A stretch of DNA of 47,426 nucleotides from Fusobacterium mortiferum (GCF_016900045.1 NZ_JACSNP010000013.1:1-47426), one strand, 5' to 3'. Shown: positions 16,647-25,503, counted from the stretch's first letter. Numbers and translations are program-made. The notes: generated from the letters alone by a model not told the origin.

Positions 16647-17153
16647 ATGGATTTTTTAACAAGAAGAAGTATTAGAAAATATCAAGACAGAAAAGTGGAA
16701 AAAGAAGTTATTGAGCAATTAATGAAAACAGCTGTTGTATCTCCAAGTGGAAGAAATGGAAGACCATATGAATTTGTAGTTGTTGATGATAAAGAAATTA
16801 TTAAGAAATTAGCTCATTCTAAAGAGAGTGGAGCTCAATTTGCAGAAAATGCACCTTTAATGATAGTAACATTATATCACGAATATCCAACAGGAGAAGA
16901 TGATGCTTGTATAGCAAGTACTATTATTCAGTTAAAAGCTCATGAATTGGGATTAGGATCTTGTTGGTTACAAACTAAAGGAAAAATCGGAACTAATGGT
17001 AAAACTTGTCATGAAAATATCAGAGAGATATTAAATATCCCAGAAGATATTCATATAAGTAATATGATATCGTTAGGATATCCAGCTGAAGAGAGACCAG
17101 CATATACAGAAAAAGATATGGATATGACTAAGGTACATTTTAATAAATGGTAA
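16647..17153 (+). CDS. Nitroreductase-family flavoprotein
   Basis: A 168-aa FMN-dependent oxidoreductase of the small nitroreductase class. FMN-phosphate contacts are in RRSIRKYQDR (residues 6-15), with SPSGRNGRPYEF and GLGSCWLQTKGK further on. It probably acts as a homodimer using NAD(P)H. The physiological substrate cannot be read. It lies directly after nfo with a GGGAGG ribosome site, so the two may be co-transcribed. A terminator follows. Confidence 0.9.
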   Translation: MDFLTRRSIRKYQDRKVEKEVIEQLMKTAVVSPSGRNGRPYEFVVVDDKEIIKKLAHSKESGAQFAENAPLMIVTLYHEYPTGEDDACIASTIIQLKAHELGLGSCWLQTKGKIGTNGKTCHENIREILNIPEDIHISNMISLGYPAEERPAYTEKDMDMTKVHFNKW

Positions 17154-17157
17154 AATA

Positions 17158-17195
17158 AAAAAGAGTTATTATAGGCAAAGCTATAGTAACTCTTT
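17158..17195 (+). terminator. Terminator after the nfo-nitroreductase pair
   Basis: AAAAAGAGTTA with TAACTCTTTTT and an inner TATAG/CTATA stem, followed by T-rich sequence. Confidence 0.85.
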
Positions 17196-17235
17196 TTATA
17201 TTTTGTATAGCAGCTTCTTTTAAATTAAATTATTT

Positions 17236-17249
17236 GTAACATATGTTAC
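17236..17249. promoter_or_regulatory. 14-bp perfect palindrome, possible operator
   Basis: GTAACATATGTTAC is fully symmetric and lies 70 bases before the cupin start codon, overlapping the likely -35 region. It has the two-half-site form of CRP/FNR-family or MarR-type operators. No regulator gene is adjacent, so the cognate protein is unknown. Confidence 0.5.
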
Positions 17250-17318
17250 TGAAAAGAATATAAAATTATGATATTATATTCTCAAGTAAAAGATAATTTA
17301 GTTTGGAGGTAAATAAAT

Positions 17319-17651
17319 ATGGATGGTATTATAAAAAATATAGAAAGATCTAAATCGATTTCTCTAAAGTCACAAATAGAGTATAAGGAAAATTCAATTG
17401 AGCAATTAATACTTGCTAAAAATCAAGGTGTAACTATGATTCTTTTTTCTTTTGATAAAGGAAAGGAGATTCCTACTCATACAGCTAATGGAGACGCTTT
17501 TGTTACTTGTTTAGAAGGGGAAGGAAAAATTATTTTAGGTGGCAAAGAGCATATTCTTAAAGAAGGGGATTATATTCTTATGCCAGCAAAAGAACCACAT
17601 TCAGTTCATGCATTAGAAAAATTCAAAATGCTACTTACTATAGTGATGTAA
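17319..17651 (+). CDS. Small cupin-domain protein
   Basis: A 110-aa single-domain cupin. Cupin motif 1 is degenerate, PTHTANGDAFVTCLEGEG, with one His and no second HxH pair. Motif 2 is GDYILMPAKEPHSVHAL, with His at the metal position. Such short cupins bind small ligands or metals and often have no known enzyme activity. The ribosome site is TTGGAGG. It has its own promoter region with a palindrome, and a terminator, so it is monocistronic. Confidence 0.85.
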   Translation: MDGIIKNIERSKSISLKSQIEYKENSIEQLILAKNQGVTMILFSFDKGKEIPTHTANGDAFVTCLEGEGKIILGGKEHILKEGDYILMPAKEPHSVHALEKFKMLLTIVM

Positions 17652-17655
17652 AAAA

Positions 17656-17678
17656 TAGGAAGAGATTTTCTCTTCCTA
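17656..17678. terminator. Bidirectional terminator
   Basis: TAGGAAGAG, loop ATTTT, CTCTTCCTA, between the convergent cupin gene and the gene ending at 17676. It overlaps that gene's stop codon. Confidence 0.8.
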
Positions 17679-18224
17679 TAAATTATTTATTAGTTTTTTT
17701 AATGCTTTTCCTACAGCTTTATCTTGTTCAGCTTTTTTCAGCTTATTTAGTAACCAGTTCAACTCTTTTTCATCAATAGAAAGATTAGTCTTAATATAAT
17801 TTTCTAACATCTCTATCTCCTGAGGCAATAGTGCTTTTCTAGTAGATTGGTTAATTTCACCAACTGTACCTTTTCCTTCTAAGAATGAGATTATTTTATT
17901 CCAATTACTATATAAATCAGTTTTTCTAAGTAACATTATAGACTTATAGTCTAATTGTGGTATTTCAGAATATCCTTTTCTTTTAAGATATAACCTTATT
18001 TCCTCGTCCTTGTATGTATCTATTAAAATTTCTCCAGCTTTTTTAGAGTTCATTATTTTAGGAAGTTTACTATCTTTTCCCTTTGTTCTCAAATACTTAG
18101 ATAAAGGGATTACTTGAACAGCTTTAAAAAATTCTATAAAAAACTCGTTATTTGAATATTCTTCGGGAATTATATTATCTTCTATTAACTCAATCATATC
18201 ATCTATCTTTTTAAAATCTAGCAT
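17676..18224 (-). CDS. Unrecognised 182-aa cytoplasmic protein
   Basis: A complete ORF with AAAGGAG before ATG 18224. The protein is highly charged and looks all-helical, with no signal peptide or membrane segment. The C-terminal part (about residues 125-182) is Lys/Glu/Leu-rich and could form a helical hairpin or coiled coil. I recognise no motif. It is convergent with the cupin gene and divergent from the pseudouridine synthase. Probably genuine, with function unknown. Confidence 0.6.
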   Translation of the reverse strand: MLDFKKIDDMIELIEDNIIPEEYSNNEFFIEFFKAVQVIPLSKYLRTKGKDSKLPKIMNSKKAGEILIDTYKDEEIRLYLKRKGYSEIPQLDYKSIMLLRKTDLYSNWNKIISFLEGKGTVGEINQSTRKALLPQEIEMLENYIKTNLSIDEKELNWLLNKLKKAEQDKAVGKALKKLINNL

Positions 18225-18341
18225 ATATTACTCCTTTTTTATTTTATATTTAAATTATAACATTTACTTTTATAAAAGTAAATTTGAAAGTTAGTGTAAT
18301 ATATGGTACTATTAAAGAAAGAATAATTTTTGGAGGATAAA

Positions 18342-19022
18342 ATGAGATTAGATAAATTTTTAACAGAGTGTGGTTTAGGAAGTAGAAGAGAGGTAAAGAA
18401 ACTTTTGGATAATGGAAAAATACAAGTAAATGGAGTTATTGTAAAAAATCCACAAACTAATATAAAGGAAAATAGTGATATAATAGAGTATGCAGGGAAT
18501 AAATTAGAGTATAAAGAATTTAGATATTATATAATGAATAAAAAAGCTGGATATATTACTGCTACAGAAGATCCAAAGGAGAAAACTGTAATGGAATTAT
18601 TACCAGAGTGGGTTATAAAAAAAGATTTAGCCCCAGTTGGAAGATTGGATAAGGATACAGAAGGATTGTTATTGTTTACCAATGATGGTAAATTAGCTCA
18701 TTCACTTCTTTCACCTAAAAAACATGTAGATAAAACTTATTATGCAAAATTGGAAAAGGAGATAGGAGAAGAGGAGATTAAAAAACTTGAAAATGGAGTA
18801 GATATAGGAGGATATATCACTCAACCAGCAAAAGCTAAAATTGTTGGTGAAAAAGAGATAGAGCTTATAATTAGAGAGGGGAAGTTTCATCAAGTGAAAA
18901 AAATGTTAGAAGCGGTAAATAATAAAGTTATCTATTTAAAGAGATTAACTTTTGGTAAATTAGAATTAAGAAATATGGAGTTGGGTGAAGTTATAGAAAT
19001 TGAGTTAGAAGATATTATATAA
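18342..19022 (+). CDS. RsuA/RluB-family pseudouridine synthase
   Basis: A 226-aa rRNA pseudouridine synthase. The N-terminal S4 RNA-binding domain is MRLDKFLTECGLGSRREVKK with GKIQVNG (residues 1-35). The catalytic motif is VGRLDKDTEGLLLFTNDG, with nucleophile Asp in RLDKDT. The short length and single S4 domain fit RsuA-type enzymes acting on 16S rRNA, though RluB/RluE roles cannot be excluded. The start is ATG 18342; the TTG at 18330 is in frame but lies on the TGGAGG ribosome site. Confidence 0.92.
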   Translation: MRLDKFLTECGLGSRREVKKLLDNGKIQVNGVIVKNPQTNIKENSDIIEYAGNKLEYKEFRYYIMNKKAGYITATEDPKEKTVMELLPEWVIKKDLAPVGRLDKDTEGLLLFTNDGKLAHSLLSPKKHVDKTYYAKLEKEIGEEEIKKLENGVDIGGYITQPAKAKIVGEKEIELIIREGKFHQVKKMLEAVNNKVIYLKRLTFGKLELRNMELGEVIEIELEDII

Positions 19023-19140
19023 TTTTTTGAAAAGAAGAAAAAATATTAAAATCAGTCATAGTTTTACTTAAAAACATTTTTATTTCTTTTAAAAAGCTTA
19101 TATTTTATAAAAAATATACTAGGACTTTTAAGGAGAGGTT

Positions 19141-20118
19141 ATGGATATCATAAAAAGAGGAGAAACAAGATTAGATACTCCACGAAGAAAAAAAAGAGAA
19201 AAAGAGAATAGAAAAAGTATCTTTGAAATATATCGTTCTCAAAAGACAATAAAAGATTATCTCTTTTATCTTAAAGATTTTTTACAATATATATATGAAG
19301 GTGAAGATATTAGAAGTGATGAACTTATAGATTTAATGAAAGATATAGAGAAGCAGGATATTGAAGATTATTTAACTCATTTAATAGAGGATAGAAAAAT
19401 GAAAAAAACATCTATTAATAAAATTATATCCGCATTAAAATCTTTGTATAAAGAGATGGAAAAAAATGGATTTCCCAATCCCTTTAGATATGTCGAATTA
19501 TTTAAAGTATCAAGAAATATTGACAATGTTTTGAAATTGTCAGCAGAAGATATAAAAAATATTATAGGACATTATAAAATAAACGGTGAAAAAGAATATA
19601 GAAATATAACTATCTTATATACTCTTTTCTATACTGGAATGAGAAGTTCAGAACTTATAAATTTAAAATTTAAACATCTTCTTAATAGAGAGGGAAGCTA
19701 CTTTATAAAGCTCGAAGAAACAAAGAGTGGAAAAGAACAATATAAATCTATATATCCAACTCTTGTTGAAAAATTATTGGAATATAAAAGATATAAACAA
19801 CAGTTTTTTTCTATTTCTGATGACGATATAGAAGAGCAGTATATATTTAATAGTTCAATTGAAAAAAATACAAAATTAGCATATAGAACATTATATGATA
19901 TAATACAAAATTTTGGAAAGATAATAGGAAAAGATATCAGTCCTCATAATATTCGTCATGCTGTAGCAACCGAGTTATCTTTGAATGGGGCAGATATATT
20001 AGAAATAAGAGATTTCTTAGGTCATTCTGATACAAGAGTTACAGAAGTTTATATTAATGCTAAATCAGTACTGGAAAAAAGAGTTTTAGAAAAACTTCCA
20101 GATTTAGAGAAAATATAA
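19141..20118 (+). CDS. Xer-type tyrosine recombinase
   Basis: A 325-aa site-specific recombinase. A SAM-like core-binding domain spans about residues 30-125. The catalytic domain carries Arg in TGMRSSEL, Lys in TKSGKEQ, His-x-x-Arg in SPHNIRHA, His in LGHSDT and Tyr in EVYINA, so all active residues are present. The first 25 residues are a basic extension (TPRRKKREKENRK) that XerC/XerD usually lack. It is not flanked by phage genes. A 12-6-12 palindrome starts 192 bases after its stop. It could be a chromosome-dimer resolvase or an integrase-like enzyme. Confidence 0.88.
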   Translation: MDIIKRGETRLDTPRRKKREKENRKSIFEIYRSQKTIKDYLFYLKDFLQYIYEGEDIRSDELIDLMKDIEKQDIEDYLTHLIEDRKMKKTSINKIISALKSLYKEMEKNGFPNPFRYVELFKVSRNIDNVLKLSAEDIKNIIGHYKINGEKEYRNITILYTLFYTGMRSSELINLKFKHLLNREGSYFIKLEETKSGKEQYKSIYPTLVEKLLEYKRYKQQFFSISDDDIEEQYIFNSSIEKNTKLAYRTLYDIIQNFGKIIGKDISPHNIRHAVATELSLNGADILEIRDFLGHSDTRVTEVYINAKSVLEKRVLEKLPDLEKI

Positions 20119-20296
20119 ATTAATGGTTAAATAATAAAAAATAAAGAAACGATAATTTTAATTATAAAATTTATATATAAAATTGTAGAAAATAATTATT
20201 TAATTTCATTGTTATAATTTATATTGTTTAAAATAAAATAAAAAAATTTAATGATATATTACGTTTTATAAAAATAATAAAAACAAAAATAATTAT
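20119..20296. other. Very AT-rich non-coding stretch after the recombinase gene
   Basis: This part of the 308-base gap between the recombinase gene and nagA is almost entirely A and T. It has no supported ORF, no ribosome site with a frame, and no strong hairpin. Its only notable neighbour is the palindrome at 20311-20340. Confidence 0.6.
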
Positions 20297-20351
20297 TTAA
20301 CAACTAACATAACCAAATATAATTAACATTATATTTGGTTTGGTTAGTTAA
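20297..20351. other. dif-like palindrome next to the recombinase gene
   Basis: Arms AACCAAATATAA (20311-20322) and TTATATTTGGTT (20329-20340) are exact complements around the 6-bp centre TTAACA. Outer arms AACTAAC (20302-20308) and GTTAGTT (20343-20349) extend the symmetry. The arm-6-arm layout is that of Xer target sites. It could instead be a weak terminator, although the stem is low in GC and lacks a strong T-run. Confidence 0.45.
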
Positions 20352-20400
20352 TTTTATAAAATAAAAATTATTTTGAATAATTTATTGATTGTAAGTATTA

Positions 20401-20427
20401 AAAATAGGGAGTAACACTCCCTATTTT
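20401..20427. terminator. Bidirectional terminator at the nagA end
   Basis: AAAATAGGGAGT, loop AAC, ACTCCCTATTTT, with runs of T or A on either side. It overlaps the stop codon of nagA. Confidence 0.9.
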
Positions 20428-21566
20428 TAATACTCTATTCCCTTTGCAATAACTTTTTTTAAATTTAAATGTTTATCTAGAAAAACTATATCAGCAAAAT
20501 ATCCAGGTTGAAGCTTTCCATATTCATTATCTATCTTAACAGCTTTAGCTGGATATAGAGTTGCCATTCTGATGGCTTCTTCTAAAGTTATATCACAATA
20601 TTTAACTAAATTTTTAACTCCAACATCCATTGTAAGTGCAGAACCACCTAAAGTTCCATCTTCTCCAAAGCATTTTCCATCTTTGTAATAAACTTTATTT
20701 CCTTCAAAATAGAAATATTCCATATTAGTTCCCACAGGAGCTACAGCATCAGTAACTAAGTATAATCTTTCTCCCATAATTTTTATAGCTGATTTAATTG
20801 CTGAATAGTGGCAATGGAATCCATCGACAATTACTCCAGCATGAATATCGCTATCAAAAATTGCTCCAACAGCACCAGGGTTTCTATGGTTAAATGAAGA
20901 CATCCCATTATACAGATGAGTAGCTAGAGTTACTCCATACCCTTCTTTCTCTTTTAACTCTTCATAAGTTCCATTTGTATGACCTAAAGCTACGTTAATT
21001 CCAGCTTTGTGTAGCTTAGTAATAAATTTCTTATCTGTTTTTTCTGGAGCTAAAGTAATTATTCTTACATTTTCTTTTCCAGATTCAACAATTCTATCTA
21101 TGATTTTGTCTTCAGCTTCTCTTATAAATTTAGGATTATGTATTCCTTTCTTTTCTAGACTGATATATGGTCCCTCTATATGCAATCCTATGACACCATA
21201 TTTTTCTTTGTCTAAATTTTCTACTAGAGATATAGCTTTTAAAATATTCTCATCACTTGTTGTAATAAGAGTAGGGGTAAATGAAGTACACCCTGATTTT
21301 AAATTTGTTTTATACATTATTTCTATTGTCTCTTTGCTTATATCATCGTTAAAAAGTACTCCACCACATCCATTAAGTTGTAAATCTATAAATCCTGGTG
21401 TTACATAGCTTCCATTAGCATCAATCGTCTCTATCTTTGCTCCATCTTTTTTAAATGTCTCTTCATCTAATATATCAACTATTTTATCATCTTCAAATAT
21501 TAATACTTTTTCTTTATAGAACTTATTTCCTATAAATAACTCTCCATTTATAATAGCCTTTTTCAT
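20427..21566 (-). CDS. nagA: N-acetylglucosamine-6-phosphate deacetylase
   Basis: A 379-aa metal-dependent amidohydrolase that converts GlcNAc-6-phosphate to glucosamine-6-phosphate and acetate. Family blocks are visible: TPGFIDLQLNGCGG, LHIEGPYIS (metal-binding Glu), LGHTNGTY, THLYNGMSSFNHRNPG, VDGFHCH and LVTDAVAPVG (catalytic Asp). The C-terminus has the beta-domain GKLQPGYFADIVFLD. It is the last gene of the leftward amino-sugar run, 69 bases after nagB, with a hairpin in between. Confidence 0.97.
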   Translation of the reverse strand: MKKAIINGELFIGNKFYKEKVLIFEDDKIVDILDEETFKKDGAKIETIDANGSYVTPGFIDLQLNGCGGVLFNDDISKETIEIMYKTNLKSGCTSFTPTLITTSDENILKAISLVENLDKEKYGVIGLHIEGPYISLEKKGIHNPKFIREAEDKIIDRIVESGKENVRIITLAPEKTDKKFITKLHKAGINVALGHTNGTYEELKEKEGYGVTLATHLYNGMSSFNHRNPGAVGAIFDSDIHAGVIVDGFHCHYSAIKSAIKIMGERLYLVTDAVAPVGTNMEYFYFEGNKVYYKDGKCFGEDGTLGGSALTMDVGVKNLVKYCDITLEEAIRMATLYPAKAVKIDNEYGKLQPGYFADIVFLDKHLNLKKVIAKGIEY

Positions 21567-21585
21567 AGTTTCTCCTTTTTAAAAT

Positions 21586-21620
21586 AAGGGAAAGCTACAT
21601 AATTAACGCAACTTTCCCTA
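21586..21620 (-). promoter_or_regulatory. nagB-nagA intercistronic hairpin
   Basis: On the minus strand, TAGGGAAAGTTGC and GTAGCTTTCCCTT form a 13-bp stem with wobble pairs. TATTTTAAAAAGG follows, then the nagA ribosome site. It may be a partial terminator or an mRNA-stability element that lowers nagA relative to nagB. Confidence 0.6.
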
Positions 21621-21635
21621 GTTGATTTAAATATT

Positions 21636-22463
21636 TTATTTATTTTCGTTGTATAAATCAGCTAATAATTTTTCTGAATCTAAGTTTTCTTTCTCTATAT
21701 CTTTAAAATATCTGTAAGTGCTTACTTTTAACTCTGAACAAGCAGCTTCATCTGAAATAATAATACCACTTCTATGTAGTTGAAGAGCTGAGATAGTCCA
21801 CATATGGTTTACTCCTTCCTCTACTCCATGTTGAAGAGCTCTAGCTTTATTTGCACCTGTTACCATGATTAAAACCTCTTTAGCATCTAATATAGTTCCA
21901 ACTCCAACAGTTAAAGCAAGTCTAGGAACTTTATTGATATCTCCACCGAAGAATCTAGAGTTAGCTATTATTGTATCCATTGTTAACTCCTTATCTCTAG
22001 TTCTTGATGAAAGAGATGATCCAGGCTCATTAAATGCTATATGTCCATCTGGACCAATTCCTCCTAAGAATAGATGAATACCACCGTAAGATTTTATTTT
22101 ATCTTCATATCTTTGACACTCTGCTTTATAATCTTTTGCCATACCATCTAAAATATTGATATTTTCCTTTGGAATATTAATATGATCAAAGAAATTATGA
22201 TGCATATAGTAGTGATAGCTTTGATTATTATCAGGTGTAAGTCCTACATATTCATCCATATTAAATGTAACTACATTTTCAAAAGAAACAATTCCATCTT
22301 TGTTTAATTGGATTAATCTCTTATACATTTCTAATGGTGTTCCTCCAGTAGGTAGTCCTAGTACAAAAGGTCTCTCTTTAGTTGGTTTAAACTCATTAAT
22401 TTTTCTTGCTACATATACTGCTGCCCAATCTCCTACATTTTTATCAGTAATAATTACTCTCAT
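21636..22463 (-). CDS. nagB: Glucosamine-6-phosphate deaminase
   Basis: A 275-aa enzyme that converts glucosamine-6-phosphate to fructose-6-phosphate and ammonia. The sugar-phosphate loop is [14 protein letters not shown]. The catalytic region is [10 protein letters not shown], and the active-site block is [17 protein letters not shown]. Length matches the longer NagB form of gammaproteobacteria, whose C-terminal part takes part in allosteric control. It follows the RpiR-type regulator by 21 bases and feeds glycolysis with the product of NagA. Confidence 0.97.
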   Translation of the reverse strand: MRVIITDKNVGDWAAVYVARKINEFKPTKERPFVLGLPTGGTPLEMYKRLIQLNKDGIVSFENVVTFNMDEYVGLTPDNNQSYHYYMHHNFFDHINIPKENINILDGMAKDYKAECQRYEDKIKSYGGIHLFLGGIGPDGHIAFNEPGSSLSSRTRDKELTMDTIIANSRFFGGDINKVPRLALTVGVGTILDAKEVLIMVTGANKARALQHGVEEGVNHMWTISALQLHRSGIIISDEAACSELKVSTYRYFKDIEKENLDSEKLLADLYNENK

Positions 22464-22484
22464 TTTTATTCCTCCTAATTAAAT

Positions 22485-23339
22485 TTATTTTATTTTAAAC
22501 CCTTGAACTAATTCAATAGCATCAAAGATATAGTCTTGCATATTTTTATTTTCTAACATCATTTTTATATACAACATATCTATTACAGTTAATTGTGATA
22601 TTCTTGGTGATAATGCTGTTGATCTAAAATTATTTTTCATCTCTACAGTACTTAATTTTATATCAGCTAAATCCCTTATAGGATTAGGAGCTATACTAGT
22701 CATAGCAATAACCTTTATTCCTTTGCTTTTAGCAATTTTTGTTATATTGTACATCTCCATTGTTTTACCACTGTGAGAGATAACAAAGAGAACATCATTT
22801 GCTCCCATTGTACTTAAACAACTTAGTTGCATATGAGTATCCGTTTCTATTAATGCATGTTTTCCAAGTTCTAAAAGTTTATAGAAAAAATCTTTTGCTA
22901 CTATACCTGAGAACCCAATTCCAGCTAACATTACTTTGTCTGCTTTAGAAAGAGCTATTACTGCTTTCTCTAATTCCTCAAAATCAGTAACATCACATGT
23001 ATCACTTATAGCTGTTATATTTTCAGTAGCAATTTTTCTTCCAATTATTTCAAAACTATCCTCAGCTTTAATCTCTTCGTGCATAATATTTATATGAGAT
23101 TCAGCTTTTCTATTTCCCAAATCTTGACTTAATGAAAGTTTAAAATCTGGAAATCCTTTAAAACCTAATCTTTTAGCAAATCTAACCACAGTAGCTTGAC
23201 TTGTATTGGTGATATTTGCTAATTCATAAGTATTAAATTCTTTAATCTTTTCGGGATGTTCTAAAATATATTTTCCTACTTTTTTTTCAGTAGAACTCAT
23301 ATCTTTTAACATACTTTCAATTTTAATAAGTACCCCCAT
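22485..23339 (-). CDS. MurR/RpiR-family transcriptional regulator
   Basis: A 284-aa regulator. The N-terminal helix-turn-helix is about residues 1-75, with YELANITNTSQATVVRFAKRLGFKGFPDFK. The SIS sugar-phosphate-binding domain is about 125-260, with LAGIGFSGIVAKDF and VISHSGKTMEM. Such proteins sense phosphosugars. Placed directly before nagB and nagA, it most likely controls amino-sugar catabolism in response to a hexosamine phosphate. The ribosome site is AGGAGG before ATG 23339. It begins 11 bases after the radical SAM gene. Confidence 0.93.
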   Translation of the reverse strand: MGVLIKIESMLKDMSSTEKKVGKYILEHPEKIKEFNTYELANITNTSQATVVRFAKRLGFKGFPDFKLSLSQDLGNRKAESHINIMHEEIKAEDSFEIIGRKIATENITAISDTCDVTDFEELEKAVIALSKADKVMLAGIGFSGIVAKDFFYKLLELGKHALIETDTHMQLSCLSTMGANDVLFVISHSGKTMEMYNITKIAKSKGIKVIAMTSIAPNPIRDLADIKLSTVEMKNNFRSTALSPRISQLTVIDMLYIKMMLENKNMQDYIFDAIELVQGFKIK

Positions 23340-23350
23340 TATAAGTCCTC

Positions 23351-24259
23351 CTATTTTTTCATACTTCCTTGAGTAACATTTTCCTCTTTCATAAGTTTAT
23401 CAATACTATTTAAAACATCTCTTTTGTTCAAACTCCAAAGTGGACCGATTAAACTATTTTTATCTCCATCACCTGTTACTCTGTGTATAACTATATTATA
23501 CGATAAATTTGCTAAAATTTTAACTATTTTTTTCACATATTCATCTTTTTTTTGTAATTTTAATTCATTTCTATTATAAAGTTCTTCTAAAATGGTATTT
23601 TTAATAACATGAAGTAGATGAATTTTAACTCCCCAAGTTCCACATTCCTCTGCAAATACAGCTGTTTTCAGTGGGTCTTCTTCATCTTCATAAGGAAGTC
23701 CAACAATAATATGAGTTACAAACTTAATTTTTCTTTCATTTAATTTTTTAGTAGCATCTATATAAGTTTGCAATGGATATTGACGATTAATTCTTCTAGC
23801 TACCTCTTCATTTATAGTTTGTAATCCTAATTCTATCCAAATAAAATATTTTTTATTTAATTCATCTAACAAATCTAATACATCCTCTCCTAAACAATCT
23901 GGTCTAGTAGCAATAGCCAGTCCAACCACTCTAGGATGAGATAAGGCTCTTGTATAAATCTCTCTCAAATAATTTACATCAGCATATGTATTTGTAAAAT
24001 TTTGAAAATAAGCTATAACTTCACCTTCTGGAAATTTCTTTTCTATTAATTTTAATTGTTCTTCAATTTGATTATATATTTCATCTCCACGTTTTCCAGC
24101 AAAATCTCCACTTCCTCTTTCACTACAGAATATACATCCTTTTTTACTCAATTTTCCATCTCTATTAGGGCAAGTAAAGCCTCCGTCAAGAGAAACTTTA
24201 TATATTTTTTTTCCAAAAGTTAATTTAAAATAATTATCTAAACTATTATATCTTTTCAT
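23351..24259 (-). CDS. TIGR01212-family radical SAM protein
   Basis: A 302-aa radical SAM protein. The cluster cysteines are in CPNRDGKLSKKGCIFC near residue 30, giving Cys-x10-Cys-x2-Cys, an expanded spacing typical of the YhcC/YtqA group. It has the ELGLQTINEEVARRINR and HIIVGLPYEDEEDP motifs and HLLHVIKNT. The function of this family is not settled to my knowledge. It sits between a lipoprotein gene and the RpiR regulator in a leftward run, and no functional link to amino sugars is evident. Confidence 0.9.
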   Translation of the reverse strand: MKRYNSLDNYFKLTFGKKIYKVSLDGGFTCPNRDGKLSKKGCIFCSERGSGDFAGKRGDEIYNQIEEQLKLIEKKFPEGEVIAYFQNFTNTYADVNYLREIYTRALSHPRVVGLAIATRPDCLGEDVLDLLDELNKKYFIWIELGLQTINEEVARRINRQYPLQTYIDATKKLNERKIKFVTHIIVGLPYEDEEDPLKTAVFAEECGTWGVKIHLLHVIKNTILEELYNRNELKLQKKDEYVKKIVKILANLSYNIVIHRVTGDGDKNSLIGPLWSLNKRDVLNSIDKLMKEENVTQGSMKK

Positions 24260-24291
24260 TTTTTCCTCTATAAATTTTGTTACAATATTTT

Positions 24292-24750
24292 TTATTTTTT
24301 AAAAATCATAATCTTTTCTATTCCACTTTTAAAAGTTTTTTTAACTTGTATTTCATCTTCAACTACAGATATTATTTCATAAGTATTTCCATTAGAAATC
24401 CAAGTTTTTCCTACTATAAGAGGAGCTTTCAGTACTATTTCTCCAGAATTTATATCAAGGGTAGATAAATCTGCTACTTGAGCTTCTCCCGTGAATAAAA
24501 GCAAGATCTCTTCATTATTTAAGTAATATACTCTTTGAACAGTTGTAGCTGTATCTATTGTATTTTCTACTAAAAATTTTTTACCATCTAACTCTATTAT
24601 ATTAGAGTCTATTCTATAATTAGCATTCTCAAATCCTCCAGCATAAGTTTGATTATTTTCTACAAAAAAGTCTTCTACTTTTAATTTATGAGTGCTTGTA
24701 CAACCTAGAAAAAATAAACTTCCTATAAAAATTGCTAACTTTATTTTCAT
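24292..24750 (-). CDS. Small putative lipoprotein
   Basis: A 152-aa secreted protein. The signal peptide ends in a lipobox, LFFLGC, with the modified Cys at residue 17. The mature part is beta-rich and ends in IMIFKK. I recognise no family. It lies 6 bases after the comB-like gene and before the radical SAM gene, all leftward, so it is probably co-transcribed. The ribosome site is AAAGGAG. Confidence 0.75.
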   Translation of the reverse strand: MKIKLAIFIGSLFFLGCTSTHKLKVEDFFVENNQTYAGGFENANYRIDSNIIELDGKKFLVENTIDTATTVQRVYYLNNEEILLLFTGEAQVADLSTLDINSGEIVLKAPLIVGKTWISNGNTYEIISVVEDEIQVKKTFKSGIEKIMIFKK

Positions 24751-24756
24751 TTATTT

Positions 24757-25470
24757 CTACTCCTTTACTAATATTTTACCATCTTTATAAAATGGTAAAA
24801 TATTATATTTATCTATTGTAAAACAATGTTTCATATCTTCTATAAAACCGATAGATTTCAAATACTCATAGTGTTTAGTTCCAGTTAAAGTTAAGGCTAT
24901 ATCTTTAGAATTTTCTGCTATAATTTTTAATGCTATAGCTATATCAGATAATTCTATATTTTTTTGTTTAGTTACTCTTTTGATTATTTCTCCAGCACAA
25001 AGTGCATCATCCAACGAAAAATTATCATCAGTACCAGAACATATAATTACTGTATCTTTATTATCTTCTATAATTTGTTTAACTATCCTTCCTATATTTA
25101 AAAAAGATGCTATATATATTCTCTCTGCTCCAATGGCACTTTTTTCTATTGCTCTTGTTCCGTTGCTAGTAGTCATATACATGTTCCTACCTTCTATTAA
25201 CTCTTTTGAATATTCTAGTGGAGAATTACCACAATCAAATCCATCTATTTTAATTCCCTTTCTTTCTCCACAAAGTAAAGGGTTAGTATCTTTCTTAGAA
25301 TTTTCTAAAACAGATTCAATATCTTTGTATGGATATATAGCCTTTACACCATTTGCTAAAGCAGTTGTTATAACACTAGTAGCTCTTAAAACATCTATTA
25401 TAATAGCTGTTTTTCCTTTTACTTTCTCTTGAGTAATATTACCAGCAATATCAATTACATCTATTTTCAT
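24757..25470 (-). CDS. ComB-family 2-phosphosulfolactate phosphatase-like protein
   Basis: A 237-aa protein of the ComB family. Characteristic blocks are AIIIDVLRATSVITTALANG, LLCGERKGIKIDGFDCGNSP, MTTSNGTRAIEKS and DNFSLDDALCAGEII. The archetype removes phosphate from 2-phosphosulfolactate in coenzyme M synthesis. Many bacteria without coenzyme M carry homologues, so the true substrate here is unknown. It is the first gene of the leftward run toward nagA, with its own promoter (25504-25532) and the ribosome site GGAGGAG. Confidence 0.88.
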   Translation of the reverse strand: MKIDVIDIAGNITQEKVKGKTAIIIDVLRATSVITTALANGVKAIYPYKDIESVLENSKKDTNPLLCGERKGIKIDGFDCGNSPLEYSKELIEGRNMYMTTSNGTRAIEKSAIGAERIYIASFLNIGRIVKQIIEDNKDTVIICSGTDDNFSLDDALCAGEIIKRVTKQKNIELSDIAIALKIIAENSKDIALTLTGTKHYEYLKSIGFIEDMKHCFTIDKYNILPFYKDGKILVKE

Positions 25471-25503
25471 ATCTCCTCCCTATTTATACTCTTTCCTAAT
25501 AAG

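Noticed and set aside
20304..20349. The 20311-20340 palindrome as a plain terminator of the recombinase gene
   Set aside because: The stem is nearly all A-T pairs and no uninterrupted T-run follows. It is not excluded, but the arm-6-arm form fits a recombination site better.
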